A stretch of DNA of 22,730 nucleotides from an uncultured Mitsuokella sp. (GTDB taxonomy: Bacteria > Bacillota > Negativicutes > Selenomonadales > Selenomonadaceae): the NCBI GenBank assembly GCA_900770895.1, contig CAAGMF010000184.1, forward strand, positions 1 through 22,730. The letters are read 5' to 3'. How positions within the stretch are numbered: the stretch's first letter is position 1; each line of letters starts with the position of its first letter. The notes under the pieces were generated by a model. The model ran no database searches. It saw only the letters and a program-made list of their open reading frames with translations, and was not told the DNA's origin. This document shows, in pieces, positions 7,296 through 13,856 of this stretch. Both the position numbers and the translations under genes were made by a program.

Positions 7296-7396
7296 AATCA
7301 AGATCCCCTTTCTGAGAAATCCTTAAACCTTAAAAGAAACTTTCCCGGAGGCCCGGTCCCCGTTCTTTCCGGTTCCCTAACCTCCTTACACTTATT

Positions 7397-7434
7397 ATTA
7401 TACTCATAAAGGTCAAAAAGTCAATAAGTCAAAA
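7397..7434 (-). promoter_or_regulatory. hsp20 copy 1 promoter with triple 8-bp TTGAC repeat
   Basis: On the minus strand three consecutive 8-bp units, TTTTGACT (7427-7434), TATTGACT (7419-7426) and TTTTGACC (7411-7418), precede TATAAT (7397-7402). The middle unit supplies the -35 TTGACT with a 16-bp spacer. The arrangement is nearly identical at the second hsp20 gene, so it is probably an operator as well as a promoter. Confidence 0.75.
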
Positions 7435-7456
7435 AGAAAATTTTTGATTTTTTTTC

Positions 7457-7486
7457 AAAAAAAAACCTTCCCCTGTGGGGAAGGCT
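7457..7486 (-). terminator. Rho-independent terminator of the secreted protein gene
   Basis: On the minus strand CCTTCCCC-ACA-GGGGAAGG is followed by nine T (7457-7465). It begins about 10 nt after the stop codon at 7496. It is adjacent to, but separate from, the hsp20 promoter downstream. Confidence 0.9.
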
Positions 7487-7495
7487 TTCATTCTC

Positions 7496-8290
7496 TCAAA
7501 TCGCTATGTGCAGATACTCATCGAGCATATCGTGTACGCTGCGCGGGGCGTCGCTCCTCTTGCTGAGCTTCTTCTTGCCCATGCGCGTCACGACCGCATG
7601 ATACAGATCATCCTCGAGCGAGCCGGGCACGAGATTCTCCCAGTTCTGGGGATTATAGGCCCGCTCGGAGACAGCGTTGTCCGGGCGGCCGGTGACCTCG
7701 AGCTCGCAGAGGAACTGGATCTGCTGCGTATCCGGGCGCATGTAGTAATGCTCCAGATAGTAGGTCCGCTGCTGCGCCGCTGTCGTATCCTGTCCGGCAG
7801 CGGACGGAGTCCCCGACGCTGTGGCTGCACTCTGTCCGGCGGCAGACGATGTGGCTGGCGCCTCATTCTGGACCAGCTTGATCCAGACATCGATGATCTG
7901 CTCGCCCGCCGAATGCGGCATCGGTATCCAGCGTACATCGCGGGAATCCATGTAGTAGGTAAAGCCATCGGCCTGCAATATCTCCACGAAGCGTTCCGGA
8001 GCTTTCTTGACCTTTTTGGCTTTGGCAGTCTTTTTCGCCTCAGCAGGCTGCTTGGCATTCGCATCCTTCTGCGTCGTCGGTGGCGAGATATGGCGGATAA
8101 ACATCCGATCTGAGCTGCCCGTGCTGTACGCTGGCGCTGCCGTCTTATCCGTTGTACCCGCTGCTGCCGTCGATGCTGTACCTGCGGCTTCGGCGGCTGG
8201 CTGTGCCACAGTGCTGTCCGCGGCCTGTACCCCGACCGGCTGCCCCAGCAGCAGCGCCATCGCCAGCACTGTATATACTGCTTTTTTCAT
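7496..8290 (-). CDS. Secreted protein, resembles surface-adhesin-E-like domain
   Basis: 264 aa. A Sec signal peptide (MKK, then a hydrophobic core AVYTVLAMALLLG, cleavage after VQA near residue 23) exports it. An Ala/Thr/Ser-rich segment (24-60) and a Lys/Ala stretch (KKTAKAKKVKKA) follow. The folded part starts near residue 98 with FVEILQADGFTYYMDSRDV and VWIKLVQ. After an Ala/Ser/Thr-rich interruption it resumes with RTYYLEHYYM and ends NWENLVPGSLEDDLYHAVV. A YxDxxxI strand, a WxKxV strand and a W-x4-PGS end are the pattern of the surface-adhesin protein E family (PF16747-like), common in Negativicutes. That assignment is tentative. The start at 8290 has AGGTGT upstream. The gene is monocistronic with its own terminator. 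Confidence 0.7.
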   Translation of the reverse strand: MKKAVYTVLAMALLLGQPVGVQAADSTVAQPAAEAAGTASTAAAGTTDKTAAPAYSTGSSDRMFIRHISPPTTQKDANAKQPAEAKKTAKAKKVKKAPERFVEILQADGFTYYMDSRDVRWIPMPHSAGEQIIDVWIKLVQNEAPATSSAAGQSAATASGTPSAAGQDTTAAQQRTYYLEHYYMRPDTQQIQFLCELEVTGRPDNAVSERAYNPQNWENLVPGSLEDDLYHAVVTRMGKKKLSKRSDAPRSVHDMLDEYLHIAI

Positions 8291-8311
8291 TTCTTACACC
8301 TCGCAAAATCT

Positions 8312-8339
8312 GACCGGCCGCTGCCGGTCCCTTATTATA
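8312..8339 (-). promoter_or_regulatory. Promoter -10 and 5' stem-loop of the secreted protein gene
   Basis: TATAAT on the minus strand (8334-8339) has no good -35. Immediately downstream is the hairpin GACCGGC-N4-GCCGGTC (8312-8329), which would form the extreme 5' end of the transcript and could stabilise it. Confidence 0.45.
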
Positions 8340-8407
8340 AATTCGCTTCCTGACGCCTATTTCCTTTATATGCAGTGTTGAAAAATGAAAGAAGAGCAGA
8401 TACAGTA

Positions 8408-8602
8408 GCGGCAGGCATGGCTCCGGAATGGAGCGTCGTAGTTTGGCGTCAAGAAATCAAATTTTTCCCTATCAAACAATCCCGCGGAAAGTACTTTCGT
8501 TCAAGCGCAGCGCGTTTAAGTACTTTCAAGGGACCTATTCATTGGGAAAAATTTTATTTCAGGCAAACTACAATAGCGCAATGAAGGAGCCATGCCTGCC
8601 GC
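8408..8602. repeat. 195-bp imperfect palindrome, MITE-like
   Basis: The outer arms GCGGCAGGCATGGCTCC (8408-8424) and its exact complement (8586-8602) are followed inward by further matching blocks: GTAGTTTG (8438-8445 with 8564-8571), AAATTTTTCCC (8459-8469 with 8544-8554) and GAAAGTACTT (8487-8496 with 8518-8527). All are centred near 8506. A TACAGT hexamer flanks both sides (8401-8406 and 8616-8621) and could be a target duplication. The open frames across it do not look like genes. This fills most of the 416-bp gap between ridA and the secreted protein gene. Confidence 0.7.
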
Positions 8603-8640
8603 GGAACTGCGGTGCTACAGTGCTCAAACCTGACAAGAAC

Positions 8641-8691
8641 GCAAAAATGGCAGTGTCCGATGCTGGCGCATGGATCACTGCCATTTCTGCT
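8641..8691 (-). terminator. Long hairpin after ridA
   Basis: GCAGAAATGGCAGTG and its near-perfect complement GCAAAAATGGCAGTG (8641-8655 with 8677-8691) enclose a 21-nt region that itself folds (GATGC-N4-GCATg). On the minus strand the stem runs into ATTTTTGC. It lies 15 nt beyond the ridA stop. Confidence 0.6.
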
Positions 8692-8706
8692 AATTCAATA
8701 TTCCGT

Positions 8707-9078
8707 TCAGAGGACAGCCGTAGCCTCGATCTCGCACAGAGCTCCGGCCGGGATGTCTTTTACCGCTACGCAGCTGCGCGCCGGCTTGCTGATGAAATGC
8801 TTCGCATAGACATCATTGAATGCCTTGAAGTCTGCGATATCAGCCACGAAGCAGGTCGTCTTGACCACATGGCTCATATCCGTGCCAGCGGCTGCGAGGA
8901 CGGCCTCGACATTCTTGCAGCACTGCTCCGCCTGGCCCTCGATATCCGTAGCGACGATCTTGCCGACGGACGGGTCGATAGCGATCTGCCCTGAGAGATA
9001 CAGCGTGCCGCCCGCCTCGATGGCCTGGCTGTACGGCCCTACTGCCGCTGGTGCGTTGTCCGTATGGATGATTTTCAT
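8707..9078 (-). CDS. ridA: RidA-family enamine/imine deaminase
   Basis: 123 aa, the usual RidA length. It is a cytosolic trimer that hydrolyses reactive 2-aminoacrylate and related enamines made by PLP enzymes. Motifs seen are GPYSQAIEAGG near the N-terminus, YLSGQIAIDP, the active-site arginine in PARSCVAVKDIP and the terminal EIEATAVL. I chose the ATG at 9078 because GGAGGAGGAA lies just upstream. The in-frame GTG further up (9108) would precede that ribosome binding site. It has its own promoter, so it need not be cotranscribed with nrdD upstream. Confidence 0.93.
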   Translation of the reverse strand: MKIIHTDNAPAAVGPYSQAIEAGGTLYLSGQIAIDPSVGKIVATDIEGQAEQCCKNVEAVLAAAGTDMSHVVKTTCFVADIADFKAFNDVYAKHFISKPARSCVAVKDIPAGALCEIEATAVL

Positions 9079-9117
9079 GACGATTCCTCCTCCAAAACTG
9101 TCTACCATATATAGCCT

Positions 9118-9146
9118 AGTATACTATGATAGCCAGCTCATCGCAA
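9118..9146 (-). promoter_or_regulatory. ridA promoter
   Basis: TTGCGA (9141-9146 on the minus strand), a 17-bp spacer and TATACT (9118-9123). It lies in the 162-bp gap between the nrdD stop and ridA. I see no terminator for nrdD in that gap, so read-through is possible. Confidence 0.65.
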
Positions 9147-9240
9147 CGATATCTGCACAAATCGAGGCCTCAGCCCCGACGATCTGCCCCGCCTGCACCG
9201 TTGTGACAGGCGGAGCGGACGCCAGCTGCCTTCGCCGGCC

Positions 9241-11508
9241 TCACTTCATGCGCGGTACCTCGAGGTGGCCGGTCTCGACCTCCTTGCGATGGCAGTGCGG
9301 GCACTCGTTCTCGATGATGCCAGTGTAGCCGCAGACCGGATCGCGATCGACCGGATGATTGATCGAGAAATAGCCCATATTCGCATCGTGCATGGCGCGC
9401 ACGATGGCCTCGAAAGCCTTGAGGTTCTTCGTCGGGTCGCCATCCATCTCGATGTAGGCGATATGGCCCGCATTCTCGAGCGCGTGATACGGCGCCTCGA
9501 TGCGTATCTTGTCGATGGCCTTGATCGGATAGTAGACCGGCACATGGCTGCTGTTCGTCATGTATTCGCGGTCGGTCACGCCCGGCACGATGCCATAGAC
9601 CTTGCGGTTCGCCCGCTGGAACTGGCCGGCCGTGCTCTCCGCCGGAGTGCCGAAGCAGCTCCAGTTGCGGTGCTCCTCCTCCGTGTATTTATCCGTCATA
9701 TCGCGCAGGTGCCCGACGATCTCCAGGCCGAGCTGCTGCGCCTCCTCCGACTCGCCATGATGATGGCCGGTCAGCGCCACGAGGCACTCCGCGAGGCCGC
9801 AGAAGCCGATCGAGTACGAGGCATGCTTCAGCACATCCTTGATCGTGTCCGTAGGCTTCAGCTTCTCGCTGCCCATCCAGACGCCCTGCCCCATGAGGAA
9901 CGGATAGTTATAGACATGCTTCTGCTCGATGACGGCGAGACGCGAGAGCATGTAGTCATGACTGATGCGGATATATTTATCAAAGAGCTCCCAGAACTTA
10001 TTGAGATCGCCCTTCGCCTCGAGCGCGAGCTTCGGCAGGTTGATTGTGACGAAAGAGAAATTTCCGCGGCTGCCCGACTCCTCGGGTCCGTTCACATTGC
10101 TCATGACACGCGTGCGGCAGCCCATCGTCGCCACGCAGCTGTTGTAGTTGCCTGGTTTGTAGTACTGCAGGTTGTACGGCGCGTCGATATTCACGAAATT
10201 CGGGAACAGGCGCTTCGCGCTGACCTTGCAGGCCAGCTGGAACAGGTCGTAGTTCGGATCCTCCGGATTGTAGTTCACGCCGGCCTTCAGCTGGAATACC
10301 GATATCGGGAATATGGCCGTCTCGCCATTGCCGAGACCGGCCCAGATGGCATTCAGCGTCTCACGCGTAGCCAGCCGCCCCTCCGGTGACGTATCCATGC
10401 CGTAGTTGATCGAGCTGAACGGCACCTGCGCGCCCGCGCGGCTGTGCAGCGTGTTGAAATTATGAATCAGGGCCTCCATGGCCTGATGCGTCTCCTCGAC
10501 GACATCGGCACACGCGAGTTCGTAGATGCAGCGCGCTTCCTCGAGAGCCTCATCCTGCGTATGATCGCCGCTCGTCACGAGGTCGAGCGCATTCAGGATC
10601 TCCTGCACGCCCTTGTCGCGCTCCGGGCCCTCCTGCTCCGTGTAGCGGCAGTTCGCGAAATCGATATTCTCATCGAGCTCCTGGCGCAGATTCTTATACC
10701 GCTCCGGGGCGACATGACCGGCACGATAGGCCAGGCATTTGTACGTCTCATCGAGCACCGCCTTGCGGAACGACTTGGCGACGCCCTCCGCCATCGCATA
10801 GTCGAAAGCATTGATGCTCTGCCCGCCGAACATATCGTTCTGGTTCGACTGGATCGCGATGCACGCGAGCGACGCATAGGCCCGGATGCTGTTCGGCTCG
10901 CGCAGGAACCCATGCCCCGTCGAAAATCCGCCATGGAACAGCTTGAGCAGATCGATCTGACAACAATTGAATGTTATGAGACTAAAGTCCTTATCATGGA
11001 TGTGGATGAAGTTCTGCTGGTCGGCCTCGCGGTACTCCTCGTCGAGCACATAGTTATCGACGAAATGCTTCGCGCCCTCGGCGCCGAGTTTCAGCATGAT
11101 GCCCATCGAGGCGTCGGTGTTGATGTTCGCGTTGTCGCGCTTCATATCCGAATCCACCGCATCCGCGAAGAATATGTCGCGATATGCCTCCATGAGATGG
11201 TGCTGGGCCTCGCGGCGCTCGGTATGCTTCTGGCGATACGTGATGTAGCGCTTCGCCACGTCATAGCAGTCCGCCTTCATGAGCTCCTTCTCGACGATAT
11301 CCTGGATCTCCTCGACCGAGATGCCGTCCCGCATCGCTATGGCCGCCTCGACTGCCCCCGTGACCTCATCGACGAGCGTATCGCTCATATGGCCGTCGCC
11401 ATCGACCTCGATATTCGCCTTGGCGATCGCGTTGTGTATCTTCGAGCGGTCATAGACGACCCGGCTGCCTGAGCGCTTCGTGACGGTTTTCAGCTTCATA
11501 TTCTCCAT
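9241..11508 (-). CDS. nrdD: Anaerobic ribonucleoside-triphosphate reductase, apparently lacking the glycyl-radical C-terminus
   Basis: Class III RNR large subunit (755 aa), which makes dNTPs without oxygen. Residues about 5-95 are an ATP-cone (KTVTKRSGSRVVYDRSKIHNAI). The catalytic barrel carries FNCCQIDLL (C182/C183) and TMGCRTRV (C464), the positions of the active-site cysteines. Near the end are VCGYTG (C726) and CPHC (737-740), matching the zinc-site region, although the first zinc Cys appears as Asp (DRDPVC). The protein then stops at HLEVPRMK. The expected further 30 or so residues with the radical glycine (RxxGYL-type motif) are absent, and none of the three frames after the stop restores them. 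No nrdG activase follows. The start at 11508 has GAGAGGAA upstream. It is regulated through two NrdR-like boxes. Confidence 0.9.
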   Translation of the reverse strand: MENMKLKTVTKRSGSRVVYDRSKIHNAIAKANIEVDGDGHMSDTLVDEVTGAVEAAIAMRDGISVEEIQDIVEKELMKADCYDVAKRYITYRQKHTERREAQHHLMEAYRDIFFADAVDSDMKRDNANINTDASMGIMLKLGAEGAKHFVDNYVLDEEYREADQQNFIHIHDKDFSLITFNCCQIDLLKLFHGGFSTGHGFLREPNSIRAYASLACIAIQSNQNDMFGGQSINAFDYAMAEGVAKSFRKAVLDETYKCLAYRAGHVAPERYKNLRQELDENIDFANCRYTEQEGPERDKGVQEILNALDLVTSGDHTQDEALEEARCIYELACADVVEETHQAMEALIHNFNTLHSRAGAQVPFSSINYGMDTSPEGRLATRETLNAIWAGLGNGETAIFPISVFQLKAGVNYNPEDPNYDLFQLACKVSAKRLFPNFVNIDAPYNLQYYKPGNYNSCVATMGCRTRVMSNVNGPEESGSRGNFSFVTINLPKLALEAKGDLNKFWELFDKYIRISHDYMLSRLAVIEQKHVYNYPFLMGQGVWMGSEKLKPTDTIKDVLKHASYSIGFCGLAECLVALTGHHHGESEEAQQLGLEIVGHLRDMTDKYTEEEHRNWSCFGTPAESTAGQFQRANRKVYGIVPGVTDREYMTNSSHVPVYYPIKAIDKIRIEAPYHALENAGHIAYIEMDGDPTKNLKAFEAIVRAMHDANMGYFSINHPVDRDPVCGYTGIIENECPHCHRKEVETGHLEVPRMK

Positions 11509-11538
11509 AAAGTTCCTCTCCCATGTCGGATTCTACGA

Positions 11539-11554
11539 TATCTGCATATAGTGG
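11539..11554. promoter_or_regulatory. NrdR-like box 1
   Basis: The right half TATAGTG matches the NrdR consensus (ACACTATATATAGTGT type). The left half is degenerate. It lies exactly 31 bp from the second box, the usual three-helical-turn spacing of paired NrdR boxes upstream of RNR genes. Confidence 0.5.
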
Positions 11555-11569
11555 GCCGCAGCCCTTATA

Positions 11570-11585
11570 TCACTACATATTGTGG
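11570..11585. promoter_or_regulatory. NrdR-like box 2
   Basis: TCACTACATATTGTGG matches the palindromic NrdR consensus at most positions. It sits downstream of the predicted start of transcription of nrdD, where the NrdR-(d)ATP complex would repress. Confidence 0.65.
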
Positions 11586-11610
11586 TCATGGCGTGATGCG
11601 ACCGGAATAT

Positions 11611-11639
11611 ATTGTACCATCCGGCCAAGTTTTTTTCAA
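11611..11639 (-). promoter_or_regulatory. nrdD promoter
   Basis: TTGAAA (11634-11639 on the minus strand), a 17-bp spacer and TACAAT (11611-11616). The leader would be about 95 nt and contains both NrdR-like boxes. Confidence 0.65.
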
Positions 11640-11694
11640 TATTGACTTTTCCCTCGCAGGCTGTTCTCTCCCGCCCCGCGGGGACCGGCCGGAC

Positions 11695-11740
11695 AAAAAA
11701 AAGCTGTACACAGCTGGCCTTGCCAGCCCATGTACAGCCG
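11695..11740 (-). terminator. Rho-independent terminator of hsp20 copy 2
   Basis: On the minus strand GCTGTACA-TGG-GCTGGC, loop AAG, then the complementary arm ending TGTACAGC and eight T (11695-11702). It lies about 100 nt after the hsp20 stop. The 333-bp gap 11509-11841 otherwise holds the nrdD promoter and NrdR boxes. I see no gene there. Confidence 0.85.
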
Positions 11741-11841
11741 GAAAAATTATTGTGTCAAAAAGAGAGAGTTGGATTATCTATTGAGTAAATTGGGAGATTG
11801 TAAATTGGAAGAACAAAACTGAAAATCAAGATGGGGAAGTA

Positions 11842-12303
11842 TCATCTGATCTCGATCTGAGTAGCATGTGACTCCTCCACGAGCTTCGGCAGCGTCACCT
11901 GCAGCACGCCATCGTGGAACTCAGCCGTGATCTTCGATGCATCGATATTGTCGATGTAGAATGACCGGCTGACCGCGCCCGAGTGGCGCTCACGGCGTAT
12001 GTAGTTGCCATCAGAGTCTTTCTGATCGGCAGCCGCCTGCTGCTGTGCCGATATGGTCAGGTAGCTGTTGTCGTAGGAGAGGTGGATATCCTCTTTCTTG
12101 AGGCCAGGGAGATCTGCCTCGAGCTCATACGCCTGACCGTTATCCTTCACATCGACCTTGAAGCTCGATGAGCCCGACCAGCCAGCGAACGGCGACCAGT
12201 CATCCTGGAAGAACGGTTCATTGAAGATATCGAAAACACTGCGCGGACCCTCATTGTTCTTTGCGAGCCCATTGCGTGAACCAAAAGGAACTAAACCAAA
12301 CAT
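11842..12303 (-). CDS. Small heat-shock protein Hsp20 (copy 2)
   Basis: 153 aa. The N-terminus MFGLVPFGSRNGL is nearly the same as copy 1. The crystallin domain runs from FKVDVKDNGQAYELEADLPGLKKEDI through SYDNSYLTI and RSFYIDNIDASKITAEFHDGVLQV to an IEI tail. It is a cytosolic ATP-independent holdase. I chose the ATG at 12303 because AAGGGAG is 8 nt upstream and because copy 1 starts in the same way. The in-frame ATG at 12330 lies before that ribosome binding site. It has its own promoter with the 8-bp repeat. No clear terminator separates it from the nagZ-like gene transcribed towards it, so some read-through is likely. Confidence 0.95.
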   Translation of the reverse strand: MFGLVPFGSRNGLAKNNEGPRSVFDIFNEPFFQDDWSPFAGWSGSSSFKVDVKDNGQAYELEADLPGLKKEDIHLSYDNSYLTISAQQQAAADQKDSDGNYIRRERHSGAVSRSFYIDNIDASKITAEFHDGVLQVTLPKLVEESHATQIEIR

Positions 12304-12413
12304 ATGTAAAACTCCCTTCTTAATAAACATCAGTTATGTAAAGCCCGCAGGCCTTGATCTGATTGACCCTCGCCAGGTGCCGCCTCCCGGCCGCTGTCCC
12401 TGTCGATGGTTTT

Positions 12414-12452
12414 ATTATAGGGCGTATTAGACAAAAAGTCAATAGGTCAAAT
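12414..12452 (-). promoter_or_regulatory. hsp20 copy 2 promoter with triple 8-bp TTGAC repeat
   Basis: On the minus strand ATTTGACC (12445-12452), TATTGACT (12437-12444) and TTTTGTCT (12429-12436) form three 8-bp units. The middle one gives the -35 TTGACT, with a 17-bp spacer to TATAAT (12414-12419). The third unit has one change in the core. Layout and phase match the promoter at 7397-7434. Confidence 0.75.
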
Positions 12453-12491
12453 GAACAAAATATCAAAAAGATTGAAGGGGGGCTGCAGCGC

Positions 12492-13661
12492 TCACTCGAA
12501 ATGCGTCAGCTTCATCTTCAGCACGCGGCGCACCGACTCGTCGAGCCGCTCCTCGCTAATCTTCCCCGACTTCACGGCCTCGAGGATCCCCATGTAGACA
12601 TCCTGCTGATGCTGATACTCATGGCACATCATGACCATATCGGCACCGGCCAGTATGGCATCGACGCCCATCTGGCGGAACGGCTTGTGCTTCGCGAGCG
12701 CCCCCATCTCCATATCGTCCGTGATGATGACGCCCTCATAGCCCAGCTCCTGCCGCAGCAGGTCCGTCATGATGGCGTGCGACTGGCTGGCCGGCTGCGT
12801 CTTGTCCAGGGCCGGATAGATGTAGTGCGACACAAGTATGAAATAGTTCTCGGCCGACTCCTGCCCGATGAGCTGGCGGAACGGCACGAGGTCGCTCTGT
12901 TCGAGCTCGCTGCGGCTGGCCTTGATCGACGACAGCTCATCATGCGAATCCACCTGCCCGCGCCCGATGCCGGGGAAATGCTTCAGCGCATAGATCATGC
13001 CGCGCTGTGTATAGCCATCGGCCGCCGCCGCGACGAAATCCGCCACGACCTGCGGATCGTCGCTGTAGGAGCGCCCTTTGCCCGAGCCGATATCCGCCAC
13101 GGGCGCGAAATTCACATTGATGCCGAGCCGCTTCAGCTGCGCTGATGTACGGGTAGCCCAGCGCCGGGCCGACTCCGGCTTGCCCACGAGACCGACCTCG
13201 TGCTGCGACGGCGGCGGCGCTATAACGCTGCGGGCGCGCACGACCTGCCCGCCCTCCTCATCGATGCCGATGAACAGCGGTGCCGGCTCCCGGCCCTCGC
13301 CCTGCGCCGTATCCTGCAGCGACTGCACGAAGGCCTGCACCTGCTCCGTCGACTTGATATTGCGGTCGAAAAGTATGACGCCACCGAAATGGAACTGGCG
13401 CAGCTGCGTCCTTATATCCTCATCCATCTCCGTGCCGTGCACACCGATCATCACGAGCTGGCCGACTTTCTCCGTCGTACTCATACCCTCGATCATCTCA
13501 TCGATCCGCTGGTCGAGCGTCAGCTCGCTGTCATCGCTCTCCGCCGGACCATTCGTCGTGGCATTCATGATCCAGCCCGAGCCGTATATCACGCCTGCCG
13601 CCAGGACCAGCACGAGCAAAGCCAGCCCCAGCACGGCAAATCTGCTTTTATTCACCGCCAT
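12492..13661 (-). CDS. nagZ: Membrane-anchored beta-N-acetylhexosaminidase, glycoside hydrolase family 3
   Basis: 389 aa. Residues about 7-31 are one transmembrane anchor (RFAVLGLALLVLVLAAGVIYG), placing the enzyme outside the cytoplasmic membrane. The GH3 barrel follows: EKVGQLVMIGV, FGGVILFDRN, IGIDEEGGQVVR, GINVNFAPVADI, KHFPGIGRGQVDSH (catalytic Asp-Ser-His loop) and ITDDMEMGAL (nucleophile Asp). It most likely removes GlcNAc from peptidoglycan fragments in cell-wall turnover. The family's usual KHFPGHG is KHFPGIG here. The ATG at 13661 has AGGGGGAG upstream. The ATG at 13691 is excluded because it overlaps the -10 TATAAT at 13690-13695, so it would not be in the transcript. Confidence 0.88.
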   Translation of the reverse strand: MAVNKSRFAVLGLALLVLVLAAGVIYGSGWIMNATTNGPAESDDSELTLDQRIDEMIEGMSTTEKVGQLVMIGVHGTEMDEDIRTQLRQFHFGGVILFDRNIKSTEQVQAFVQSLQDTAQGEGREPAPLFIGIDEEGGQVVRARSVIAPPPSQHEVGLVGKPESARRWATRTSAQLKRLGINVNFAPVADIGSGKGRSYSDDPQVVADFVAAAADGYTQRGMIYALKHFPGIGRGQVDSHDELSSIKASRSELEQSDLVPFRQLIGQESAENYFILVSHYIYPALDKTQPASQSHAIMTDLLRQELGYEGVIITDDMEMGALAKHKPFRQMGVDAILAGADMVMMCHEYQHQQDVYMGILEAVKSGKISEERLDESVRRVLKMKLTHFE

Positions 13662-13689
13662 ACTCCCCCTGTTACAAATCATTTCTTTC

Positions 13690-13695
13690 ATTATA
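13690..13695 (-). promoter_or_regulatory. nagZ -10 box
   Basis: TATAAT on the minus strand with no convincing -35 (AGCAAA at 17 bp). It decides the start codon, since the longer reading frame would begin inside it. Confidence 0.5.
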
Positions 13696-13786
13696 GCGCG
13701 GACGAGCTATTTTTGCTATCAGCAAAAAATTGAATGACGCCTTAGAAATTTAAACAAAATAATGGATTTTTTGTAGTGAAAAATGT

Positions 13787-13792
13787 ATAATG
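13787..13792 (+). promoter_or_regulatory. ABC importer operon -10 box
   Basis: TATAAT at about 13787-13792 with TGGATT about 17 bp upstream as a weak -35, in an AT-rich stretch divergent from nagZ. The leader is about 60 nt. No T-box or known riboswitch fold is seen. Confidence 0.5.
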
Positions 13793-13856
13793 GTAGAGTA
13801 CATTATTTAACCATGTTTTATGTGTGGATTGTAACTCTGTAAAGGTGGGACCTGAC

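Noticed and set aside
7411..7434. Canonical CtsR operator
   Set aside because: Half-sites are similar to GGTCAAA, but the period is 8 bp instead of 10 bp. I report it as a distinct or variant site.
8375..8994. Plus-strand open frames between the secreted protein gene and ridA
   Set aside because: They cover the 195-bp palindrome and the reverse of ridA and show no domain, start signal or codon bias.
9265..11472. Long plus-strand open frames opposite nrdD
   Set aside because: They are frame shadows of a GC-rich gene: no ribosome binding sites, Arg/Leu/Ile/His-rich translations without domains, and the opposite strand encodes a clear NrdD.
13662..13691. Longer N-terminus for the NagZ-type protein from the ATG at 13691
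   Set aside because: That ATG overlaps the -10 box, and the AGGGGGAG site lies inside the extension, directly before the ATG at 13661.
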